Shown: piece after piece, positions 22,746-30,134 of the stretch
Layout: each line of letters opens with the position of its first letter
Position numbering within the stretch: the stretch's first letter is position 1
Source of the DNA: Flavobacteriaceae bacterium UBA2765
GTDB lineage: Bacteria; Bacteroidota; Bacteroidia; Flavobacteriales; Flavobacteriaceae
Length of the DNA: 34,727 bases
Direction: 5' to 3'
Assembly: GCA_002352665.1 (NCBI GenBank)
Contig: DEIV01000097.1
Coordinates: forward strand, 1-34,727
Notes under the pieces: generated by a model
The model's input: the letters and a program-made list of their open reading frames with translations, nothing else
The model's database searches: none
Told to the model about the DNA's origin: nothing
Position numbers and translations under genes: made by a program

Positions 22746-25178
22746 CTACAATTTTTGATCTTGCTTATCTTCTAAAACATCTTTATTTACTTCATTACTT
22801 CTATCTTTTATACTTTTTCTTTCTTGTTTGAACTGATATGTAAATGCCAAAGAAAATTGTCTGTCAAATCTAACACGTCTGTAGGTATTGGTATTGGCTT
22901 CTAATGAACGCGATGAAAACCATTTGGTATTAAAAACATCTAAAGCTTTAAAAGTTAGCATGGCTTTCTTTTTAAAAATAGACTTGCTAATGGTAATATT
23001 GGTAAAATTAATAGGTTTGTATTTTGCCAATCCTTCTATGATTGGAGATTGATACACATGCTGAGCTTTAAATCGCAATCCATTATTCAGGCTTACTAAT
23101 GCAGAAGCTTCTGCATACAAAACGGTATTGGAACTATTGTAGGTATGATCTAGGGCATTTGAGGTTTCTTCTCTATAAGGACTCACATAAGTATTTAGTC
23201 TTAATCCTTTAAAAGGGGTATAGGTCATATCTATATCAACACCTATAGTCGTTCTATTACCACTATTTATAGGTGTTCTTTTAAAAGTGGCTAAACCATC
23301 GGCATTTTGACCTGCTGGTTGGATAACTGTTAAGAATTGATTTTCTGCATAATTGGTATAAACGGATGAGGTTACCAGCAACTTTTCAAAGTCCATATCA
23401 TATAATAATTCAAAGTAATGCGTGTAAAAAGGGTTTAATTCCGGATTTCCTACGGATTGGAATCGTTCATCATTAAAAGAAATAAACGGATTGATTTGTG
23501 ATATTTTTGGCCTGTCAATTGATCTTGAATAATCTAATGACAAGTAGCTGCCATTGTCAAATTCATAAGCTAAGGTTGCGGATGGAAAGAAATCAGTATA
23601 ATTTTTTGCAATAGGATTATTGGAACGTGTTCCTACGGAAACATCTGAAATTTCAGAACGTAAGCCCAAAACATATGAAAAACTTCCATGAGTGGCGGTA
23701 TACTGAGCATAAAAAGCATGAATTTTTTCGTCATATTGTACCACATCTGTAAATCCACCTACTACGATAAAATCCCTAAGAACATCATCAAATTGTGTTA
23801 CTTTAAAAGCGTTTTTATAATAGCGTAAGGTACTTTTATACCCTAACTCTAGCATTTTGTCTTCCTTAAAGGGTAAGGCATAATCTAATTGCAACAAAAA
23901 ATTATCTAGATTTTGATTTTTAGCTACTTTCTGATGAATAGATGCGTTGTTTGGAAGTATTGTATTTTCTATTATATCAGCATTGTTTTCAGAAATAGTG
24001 GTATTGTATTTAAAATCAAATGACAATTGCTGTCCGTTTTCATCAAATGTATTGGTATAATTTAAAAAGGTTTCAATTTTAGAAATATCATCAAAATCAC
24101 TAACTTCTCTGTTAGAAGATTGTAATATTGAATTTGCCGATGTCAATTCTGGAGCAAAATCATTTAGATCTAAGTTTGAAATAAAATTCTTATTGCTGGT
24201 ATTGATTAAAAAGGATGCCGTAATGGTATTTTTATTATCAATATAAAAATCGCTGCCAATGTTGAATAAAAAACTATTGCGTTGATTTTTATCTTTTCGG
24301 TTTTGTTCAAATATGCCAATACTGTATTCAGCATCATCAAAATATGTTTGATCTATGGTTGTTCTTTTAATTTTTTTCTCATTATTAAAACTAATGGTTG
24401 AAAAGAGATTAATATAATCAGTATTTTCATTTAAAAAGACCGATGCTCCATTATTGTCCGGTGTGCCGGCATGTATATCTAAAGAGCCGCTTAGGCCTAG
24501 ACCTTTTCGTTTTTTTGTTATGATATTTAAAATTCCACCACCTTCTGCACTATATTTAGCAGAACGGGTAATTATTTCTACTTTTTCTATAGCATTTGAC
24601 GGCATAGCACTTAACATATCCATACCATTATCCAAGCCAAAAACGGGCTTACCATCAATTAAAATCGTAGCAGAATTACCCCTCATACTCACATTACCTT
24701 CAGCATCAATTTTTACGGAAGGAGCGTTGTTTAATACATCTATAGCATTACCACCATAATTAGCAATGTCTTTTGAAGATCTATAAATCTTTTTATTAAC
24801 CTTAAATTCTGTAAGTTGATTTTGTGATTTAAGTTTTACTTCTTCTAATAATTCAGCACTATAAAACAGTTCAATAAGGCCCAAATCAATATCGATATCA
24901 AGTTTTTTTTGAGGGGAAATATGAGGTTTATAAGACAAAAATTCAAATTTTATAGTATAAATATTTGGCTGGATTTGTATTGAGAAGTCGCCTTTTTTAT
25001 TAGTGGTTGTTCCAACTAATTCAGTACCATTGTTAAAAGAAATAGTGGCAAATTCAATAGGCATTTTTGTGTTAGCATCTATAACTTTCCCACTAATGGA
25101 AATATTTTCATTATTATCTTGACTATACATCATTAAAGACAATAACAAAGTGATCATAAATAAAATGGGTCTTTTCAA
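22746..25178 (-). CDS. TonB-dependent receptor-like outer-membrane protein
   Basis: An 810-residue outer-membrane protein. Signal peptide 1-20 (MMYSQ); a carboxypeptidase-regulatory-like beta-sandwich at about 25-110 (ISGKVIDANTKMPIEFATISF); plug-like region at about 125-225 (GGNAIDVLNNAPSVKIDAEG, SMRGNSATILIDGKPVFG, IEKVEIITRSAKYSAEGGGI); then a large beta-barrel of the OMP_b-brl_3 type. Such proteins import or sense large substrates with TonB energy, though the substrate here is not indicated: no SusD partner and no ferric-siderophore gene is nearby. It is flanked by noncoding DNA on both sides and appears monocistronic. Confidence 0.87.
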   Translation of the reverse strand: MKRPILFMITLLLSLMMYSQDNNENISISGKVIDANTKMPIEFATISFNNGTELVGTTTNKKGDFSIQIQPNIYTIKFEFLSYKPHISPQKKLDIDIDLGLIELFYSAELLEEVKLKSQNQLTEFKVNKKIYRSSKDIANYGGNAIDVLNNAPSVKIDAEGNVSMRGNSATILIDGKPVFGLDNGMDMLSAMPSNAIEKVEIITRSAKYSAEGGGILNIITKKRKGLGLSGSLDIHAGTPDNNGASVFLNENTDYINLFSTISFNNEKKIKRTTIDQTYFDDAEYSIGIFEQNRKDKNQRNSFLFNIGSDFYIDNKNTITASFLINTSNKNFISNLDLNDFAPELTSANSILQSSNREVSDFDDISKIETFLNYTNTFDENGQQLSFDFKYNTTISENNADIIENTILPNNASIHQKVAKNQNLDNFLLQLDYALPFKEDKMLELGYKSTLRYYKNAFKVTQFDDVLRDFIVVGGFTDVVQYDEKIHAFYAQYTATHGSFSYVLGLRSEISDVSVGTRSNNPIAKNYTDFFPSATLAYEFDNGSYLSLDYSRSIDRPKISQINPFISFNDERFQSVGNPELNPFYTHYFELLYDMDFEKLLVTSSVYTNYAENQFLTVIQPAGQNADGLATFKRTPINSGNRTTIGVDIDMTYTPFKGLRLNTYVSPYREETSNALDHTYNSSNTVLYAEASALVSLNNGLRFKAQHVYQSPIIEGLAKYKPINFTNITISKSIFKKKAMLTFKALDVFNTKWFSSRSLEANTNTYRRVRFDRQFSLAFTYQFKQERKSIKDRSNEVNKDVLEDKQDQKL

Positions 25179-25197
25179 CTTTTTACACTTTAAGGAA

Positions 25198-25205
25198 CAA
25201 AGCTA
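25198..25205 (-). promoter_or_regulatory. -7 element of the TonB-dependent receptor gene
   Basis: On the minus strand TAGCTTTG, a full TAnnTTTG match, 19 bases upstream of the ATG at 25178. No TTG at -33 spacing. The rest of 25206-25420 shows no gene. Confidence 0.5.
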
Positions 25206-25420
25206 AAGTTTTAAGATGTAATATAAAATAGTGGTTTTTGGGTAGTTTTAAATTGTAAAACCTACTATTTGTTGTTTTAACTTTAATCAAAATTATACAC
25301 TGTAGCTTCTAAAAAAAAACTACTAGCCCCATTAATTTTCACGAAATGAAACATGCAATTCGGGATCATTTTAATTTCCACCGATCACACTTTCAGTCTC
25401 AGTGATTTAGTTGTAAAATA

Positions 25421-25762
25421 TTAGCTGATTAATTCGATAATATTTTCGGGTGGTCTCCCTAGAACAGCTTTATTGCCTTTAATGACTATTGGACGTTCAA
25501 TTAGTTTTGGATGTGCTATCATAGCCTTGATAATGGCATCATCTGATAAGTTTTTATTTTTATATTGTTCTTTCCAAATAGCTTCATTTTTTCTAACCAA
25601 TTGAATAGGAGTGAAGTCTAACATTTTTAAAATGTCTTTTAGTTCTTTTACTGATGGTGGATTGTTTAAATAATCAACAACTTCAAAATCTTGCCCTGAA
25701 CCTTCTAATATTTGAAAACCTTGTCTGCTTTTACTACAACGGGTATTGTGATATATTTTCAT
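25421..25762 (-). CDS. ArsC/Spx-family thioredoxin-fold protein
   Basis: A 113-residue protein of the ArsC/Spx/YffB family. It opens KIYHNTRCSKSR with the redox Cys9, continues through KELKDILKMLDFTPIQLVRKNE and ends with the RPIVIKGNKAVLGRPPENI block, where the Arg residues line the oxyanion site. Members reduce arsenate with glutaredoxin help or have other redox roles; arsenate activity is not certain because no ars genes are adjacent. Length matches the short arsenate-reductase-like (YfgD) group. Confidence 0.83.
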   Translation of the reverse strand: MKIYHNTRCSKSRQGFQILEGSGQDFEVVDYLNNPPSVKELKDILKMLDFTPIQLVRKNEAIWKEQYKNKNLSDDAIIKAMIAHPKLIERPIVIKGNKAVLGRPPENIIELIS

Positions 25763-25826
25763 TAGTGTAATTTAATTAAATTTTATCTATAGTTTTATCT
25801 TATTTTTTTGATGTTTCAAAGTTTTT

Positions 25827-26648
25827 TTAATTTTCAAATAGTGTTAACGGGTTAATTTTAAATTGTAATGAAGTTGGATCAGGTGTACCACCTTTTCTTT
25901 GAACAGTTAGTTTACATAGATTTAGTCCACCACGTTGTGAAACCTCTACTTTACCTTTTGAAAATAAATTTGTCACATAATTAATGTCTTTTAATATCCA
26001 ATCTATATCTCCAGAATTATTATCTTTTCTAGTAACTAAAAACCATTCAGCAGCTAAGGCTCCTTTACCCTTTAAAATATCATTGAAAATAATAACTTTA
26101 TTTTCATCAAAGAAATTTAGAAGATCCTCTACGTCAGAAGCATTTAATTCATTCAAGTACCATCGTCTTTTATCTTTTAGACCAACTTGTTCCTTTAGAG
26201 AAGGTGTTATTTCACCTGTAAATTTTTTGAGCGTTGTTGCTATCTTGTCATTGAATCCCCACATCAGTTGATATGTATCCACAGGGCGTTTGTCAATTTG
26301 ATTAAAGTTAGCACCTTTATTTGCCTTTTTCAAAGATAAGTTCTCACGAAAAATGATGTCATCAATCTTAATATTCAATTGTAATTGAATGTCAGCTTTT
26401 TTAAATTTAATTGTATCATCAATTTTGTTGCTTGTGGCTCCAAACTCAATGGCTTTGTTTTTACTTATTCTCACTGGTATAGTAACTGCTTTAAGCGTAT
26501 AGATCTTAGTATAATTGTATCCCATGATCCTTAACCATTCCTGTGCTTCATTATCATTTTTATAATTATTGAATTTTAAAGCAATATTGTCTTCATTTTC
26601 AAAACCTCCTTTCGCGGTTCTTGAACCAATAAGTTGTCTTTTATCCAT
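25827..26648 (-). CDS. Type II restriction endonuclease, HinP1I-like (GCGC)
   Basis: A 273-residue enzyme. From memory it follows R.HinP1I closely along its length: GSRTAKGGFENED at the start, EAQEWLRIMGYN, FNQIDKR (115-121) followed by YQLMWGF, KDKRRWYL, NDILKGKGALAAEWFLV, and the end QRKGG...LQFKINPLTLF. HinP1I cuts within GCGC. Candidate catalytic residues are Asp86 (KADIQLQL) and Ser105-Leu106-Lys107 in the PD-(D/E)xK manner; the loop between them is longer than in HinP1I. The start overlaps the methyltransferase stop by 8 bp (ATGGATAA), so translation is coupled. Specificity is inferred from similarity and from the partner enzyme. Confidence 0.85.
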   Translation of the reverse strand: MDKRQLIGSRTAKGGFENEDNIALKFNNYKNDNEAQEWLRIMGYNYTKIYTLKAVTIPVRISKNKAIEFGATSNKIDDTIKFKKADIQLQLNIKIDDIIFRENLSLKKANKGANFNQIDKRPVDTYQLMWGFNDKIATTLKKFTGEITPSLKEQVGLKDKRRWYLNELNASDVEDLLNFFDENKVIIFNDILKGKGALAAEWFLVTRKDNNSGDIDWILKDINYVTNLFSKGKVEVSQRGGLNLCKLTVQRKGGTPDPTSLQFKINPLTLFEN

Positions 26649-27654
26649 TGATCAATATTTTACTCTCAGCTTTATCTGTAACAATTTTAGTGTTGACAAT
26701 CTGTTTTAGAATTGCTTTAAGCACATCTATAGCCACACTATTACCAAACTGTTTATAGGCTTGAGATTGACTAGAGACAATATTAAAATCATCCGGAAAA
26801 CCCTGTATTCTAGCACATTCCCTTGTCGATAGTTTTCTGATTGTATTTCCAATCTTATATAATCCCGTTTTTGAACCAACACCACCTCCATGAGCTGATA
26901 AGGTAATTGCATGACCAATTGGGTCATAGATACGTTCTCCCTGACCACCTTTATTAACGATACCAATTTGAATAGGCCTATTGGGTAATTCAATTTCACC
27001 AAAAATATTTGTCACTGGTGAATGTACCTTGTAGATTTTTATATCTGGTCGGTCTATTATTTTGGCATTACTAGGATGTTCTTCAAGAAAATCAGATAAT
27101 GCTACTTTTATATTCAGTGATTTTGGAAAAGTAAATTCATCCATTACAATATCTTTTCTAAAACACACAAAAAATATCCTCTCCCTGTTTTGAGGTAGGC
27201 CAAAATTACTGGCTTTTAAAACCTTATGCTTAACATCATATCCTAATTGATCTAAAGTGTTCTTAACAATTTTTAAAGTATTTCCGTTATCATGACGTTC
27301 GAAGTTTTTTACATTTTCTAAAAATACGAGTTTAGGTTTATGATACTTAACAATTCTCGCTATATCAAAGAAAAGGGTACCACGAGAATCTTCAAAACCA
27401 TTTTGTTTTCCAGATACTGAAAAAGCTTGACAAGGAAAACCACCACATAAAATATCATGATATGGAATCACTTTTTCATCTATTTTTGTTATATCTCCAG
27501 ATGGTTTTATACCATAATTGGCCTCATAAGTTTTAGATGCATGCTCATCCCATTCTGAAGCAAATACACACTCAGCATCGAAAGCATTTAAGGCTTGATG
27601 AAAACCTCCAATACCAGCAAATAGATCTATATATTTTAAATTATCTAACTTCAT
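26641..27654 (-). CDS. C5-cytosine DNA methyltransferase, M.HhaI-like (GCGC)
   Basis: A 337-residue enzyme with all motifs: I (DLFAGIGGF, 10-18), IV with catalytic Cys75 (GGFPCQAFSVSG), VI (ENV), VIII (QNRERIFFV), the target-recognition region (GIVNKGGQGERIYDPIGHAI..., then HGGGVGSKTGLY), IX (RECARIQGFPDDF) and X (AYKQFGNSVAIDVL). The recognition region is nearly that of M.HhaI, including the GGQGERIY segment, so the target is very likely GCGC. It protects host DNA from the endonuclease encoded immediately after it. No control (C) gene is present. Confidence 0.93.
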   Translation of the reverse strand: MKLDNLKYIDLFAGIGGFHQALNAFDAECVFASEWDEHASKTYEANYGIKPSGDITKIDEKVIPYHDILCGGFPCQAFSVSGKQNGFEDSRGTLFFDIARIVKYHKPKLVFLENVKNFERHDNGNTLKIVKNTLDQLGYDVKHKVLKASNFGLPQNRERIFFVCFRKDIVMDEFTFPKSLNIKVALSDFLEEHPSNAKIIDRPDIKIYKVHSPVTNIFGEIELPNRPIQIGIVNKGGQGERIYDPIGHAITLSAHGGGVGSKTGLYKIGNTIRKLSTRECARIQGFPDDFNIVSSQSQAYKQFGNSVAIDVLKAILKQIVNTKIVTDKAESKILING

Positions 27655-27659
27655 AAGTG

Positions 27660-27680
27660 TTACAAACGTTTACAAAGATA
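27660..27680 (-). promoter_or_regulatory. Promoter and possible operator of the restriction-modification genes
   Basis: On the minus strand the -7 element TATCTTTG (27680-27673) lies 18 bases upstream of the methyltransferase ATG at 27654. Plus-strand TTACAAA occurs twice, at 27660-27666 and 27670-27676, one helical turn apart, with the palindrome AAACGTTT between; the second copy overlaps the -7 element. Confidence 0.5.
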
Positions 27681-27847
27681 ACCCATTATAATCTTTATAA
27701 AAAAGGTGATGTCTTTTGGTTAATTTTGCATATAAATAAAATTAATTTTATTTCTAAATATAGCTGTTTAAACGCAACTACCATACAATAAATAATTTAC
27801 GTAAAAGTATATATTGCTAAACTATAAAAATCCAATAACATTATAAT

Positions 27848-27855
27848 TATATTTG
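27848..27855 (+). promoter_or_regulatory. -7 element of tatD-ogt
   Basis: TATATTTG, a full TAnnTTTG match, 17 bases before the ATG at 27873; no well-placed -33 TTG. Confidence 0.5.
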
Positions 27856-27872
27856 CACAATTAAAAAATATA

Positions 27873-28640
27873 ATGACAATTACAGACACACATACGCATT
27901 TATATTCAGAGCAATTTGGTGAAGATAGAAATGCTATGATGCATCGTGCATTAGAAGCCGGTGTATCTCGATTTTTTATTCCTGCAATAGATTCGAGCTA
28001 TACTGAAGCAATGCTTAATTTGGAAAAAGAATATCCTGAAAATGTTTTTTTGATGATGGGTTTACACCCTACTAGTGTTAAAGAGAATTATTTAGAAGAA
28101 TTGGCCTTGATCAAACAATGGTTAGACCAACGTAAATTCTATGCTGTAGGAGAAATTGGTATTGATTTGTATTGGGACAAGACCTTTTTACAGCAACAAC
28201 AAGATGCGTTTAAAATGCAGATTGAATGGGCTAAGGAAAAAGAATTGCCAATTGTGATACATTGCCGTGAAGCTTTTAATGAAATTTTTGAAATACTCGA
28301 TGAGGTAAAAGATGATAAATTATACGGCATCTTTCATTGTTTTACAGGAACATTAGATCAGGCGAAACGAGCCATTGATTTTAATATGAAACTGGGTATT
28401 GGTGGCGTGGTAACATTTAAAAATGGTAAAATTGATCAATTTTTAAATGAAATTCCGCTACAACATATCGTTTTAGAGACAGATGCACCATATTTGGCTC
28501 CTGTACCTTATCGCGGTAAGCGAAATGAAAGTAGTTATATTATAAATGTTTTGGATAAATTAGTAACTATTTATAACTTAACACCGCAAAAAATAGCCCA
28601 AATAACCACACAAAATTCTAGAGATGTCTTTTCAATTTGA
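27873..28640 (+). CDS. tatD: TatD family DNase/hydrolase
   Basis: A 255-residue metal-dependent hydrolase. The N-terminal metal pair is His7/His9 (TDTHTHL); GEIGIDLYWD, VIHCREAF, IFHCFTGTLDQA and VLETDAPYLAP supply the remaining ligands in TIM-barrel order. TatD proteins act as 3'-5' exonucleases in DNA repair, and some related proteins remove D-amino acids from tRNA. The last 17 bases overlap the ogt start, so the two form a tight unit; pairing with a DNA-repair gene fits the nuclease role. Confidence 0.9.
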   Translation: MTITDTHTHLYSEQFGEDRNAMMHRALEAGVSRFFIPAIDSSYTEAMLNLEKEYPENVFLMMGLHPTSVKENYLEELALIKQWLDQRKFYAVGEIGIDLYWDKTFLQQQQDAFKMQIEWAKEKELPIVIHCREAFNEIFEILDEVKDDKLYGIFHCFTGTLDQAKRAIDFNMKLGIGGVVTFKNGKIDQFLNEIPLQHIVLETDAPYLAPVPYRGKRNESSYIINVLDKLVTIYNLTPQKIAQITTQNSRDVFSI

Positions 28641-29112
28641 TAGTGTCACTTATTTTAAAACGCCCATTGGTATGGCAAGGATCGTGGGTGATGATGATGG
28701 TATTTCTTCCATTACGGTAATTGATGGAAATGAAGAAAATTCATCTGATATTCCTAAATGTTTGCAAGATTGTGTTACACAATTAGATGAGTATTTTCAG
28801 AAAAAGCGGACAACTTTTAACTTAAAGCTAAATCCACAAGGCACAAAATTTCAAAAGGAAGTTTGGCAAAATATATTACAAATTCCATATGGGACTACTA
28901 AATCTTATTTAAAGCAAAGTGAAGAAATGGGAGATATAAAAGCTGTTAGAGCGGTTGCCGCTGCTAATAGTAAAAACCCGTTATGGATTGTAATACCCTG
29001 CCATAGGGTAATTGGTTCTGACGGTTCGCTAACCGGCTATGCAGGTGGTATCTGGCGTAAACGTTGGTTGTTAGAACATGAAAACCCACCGGAACAACAA
29101 TCGTTATTTTAG
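28624..29112 (+). CDS. ogt: Methylated-DNA-[protein]-cysteine S-methyltransferase
   Basis: A 162-residue suicide DNA-repair protein that takes the methyl group from O6-methylguanine (and O4-methylthymine) onto itself. The acceptor is Cys126 in the invariant IPCHRVIGSDGSLTGYAGG motif, and FQKEVWQNILQIPYGTTKSYLKQSEEMG holds the DNA-binding helix-turn-helix and the arginine-finger region (AVRAVAAANSKNPL). There is no Ada regulatory domain. Translation starts inside tatD (17-base overlap). It converges on the DUF3667-like gene. Confidence 0.93.
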   Translation: MSFQFDSVTYFKTPIGMARIVGDDDGISSITVIDGNEENSSDIPKCLQDCVTQLDEYFQKKRTTFNLKLNPQGTKFQKEVWQNILQIPYGTTKSYLKQSEEMGDIKAVRAVAAANSKNPLWIVIPCHRVIGSDGSLTGYAGGIWRKRWLLEHENPPEQQSLF

Positions 29113-29137
29113 ATTTTATAAACACTTTAACTTACCA

Positions 29138-29934
29138 TCAATTAAAAGAGAAAATTGAAGGAAAAAATTTGGTAAATAATATTCCTACTATAAAGGCCAT
29201 TATACCCAAAATAAAATAAGCAACTCCTAATAATAACCAAAATAGTATAGTTTTAAGAATAATTTTCCAAAACGATAACTCAAATAATCGTTTATAGAAA
29301 TACATAAAATATATGATGGTAAAAATTAAGGTGATTGTAGTTACATGTTGATAAGGTATTGATGTAAACAATGCTAAAAAGCCAATTAAAGCAGTAATAA
29401 TATAATATTGTGCATGTGCATATACCAAAGCAATATTATGTTCTATAAAGTTTCTTTTTCTAAAAAGTATTAAATTTATGACAGCGAATACAGGAATGCT
29501 TATAAAAGTAATTAGATTCATATAATTTATTGAAAAATTATTTACTTTTTTCAAAAATTCCTTTGTAGCTGCATCAGCCTTAGCATTTCCGGTATTTGTA
29601 ACTGTTTTTTCATTCATATAGGTTAAGAATTCCATCATATCCTCTTTTGCAAAATAAATATAAAGTCCATATAGCGTTAATGAAATAATCAAATAGGCAA
29701 AAGGTTTGTGTAACGTTTACGAACACCATCTAAATAGCCATTTGCTACTTCTTGAGGTTTTGTAAATAAATGAATAAAAGTTTTGTAAAATTTATTATCC
29801 CAATTGATATAAGTAGAAAAAAATTCTTCTGAAACTGAAGAAAAATTTAATCTATACGATATTACTTTTGAACCACAATTTGAACAGAATTTTTTTTCAC
29901 CTTGTAAAGGGGTATTACAATTTTTACAATTCAT
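29138..29934 (-). pseudogene. DUF3667-like membrane protein gene with a one-base frameshift
   Basis: Two abutting frames encode one protein. From ATG 29934 come a zinc-ribbon (CKNCNTPLQ...KFCSNCGSK, two CxxC) and FIHLFTKPQEVANGYLDGVRKRYTN, after which the frame runs into TGA at 29691-29689. The next frame, from about 29692 to 29138, encodes four or five membrane helices (IISLTLYGLYIYF onward). Restoring one base at the GG of 29703-29704 (AACC to AACCC on the coding strand) gives a continuous RKRYTNPFAYLIISLTLYG, the family pattern, and a 265-residue protein. Either the gene is newly broken or the base is a sequencing error at a short homopolymer. Function of DUF3667 proteins is unknown. Confidence 0.8.
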
Positions 29935-29938
29935 ATCT

Positions 29939-29946
29939 CAAATATA
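29939..29946 (-). promoter_or_regulatory. -7 element next to the DUF3667-like start
   Basis: Minus-strand TATATTTG (29946-29939), a full TAnnTTTG match ending four bases before the ATG, which predicts a leaderless or nearly leaderless message. Confidence 0.45.
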
Positions 29947-30086
29947 AAAAAATAAATGAGTCTAGTCGGTTTTAAAACCATTTGTTAAACTTGTATTATA
30001 ATATAGGATTGATACCTAAGGTCATTCCTAAATAAATATTGTAAGATGTTCTGCAATGGCTTAAATAATAATTTTTACAGAAAATA

Positions 30087-30118
30087 TTGAAATGCCTGTA
30101 GCAATCTCACTATTTTTA
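30087..30118 (+). promoter_or_regulatory. Possible promoter of the large outer-membrane protein gene
   Basis: TTG at 30087-30089, 21-base spacer, TATTTTTA at 30111-30118 (one base off TAnnTTTG), 16 bases before the ATG at 30135. Confidence 0.4.
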
Positions 30119-30134
30119 CCCACAAAACAGTTTA

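Noticed and set aside
24454..24759. 101-codon plus-strand frame within the TonB receptor gene
   Set aside because: It is opposite to a plug region with clear family motifs; its own product has no recognisable features.
25415..25446. 9-bp inverted repeat at the end of the ArsC-like gene as a terminator
   Set aside because: The stem is pure A/T, lies partly within the coding sequence and has no following T run on the gene strand.
26727..27002. 91-codon minus-strand frame inside the methyltransferase gene
   Set aside because: Overlaps the target-recognition region of a fully conserved enzyme in another frame.
25827..27654. Recent mobile island carrying the restriction-modification genes
   Set aside because: No flanking repeats, integrase or obvious base-composition shift, and the apparent lack of GCGC in the rest of the window speaks for long residence.
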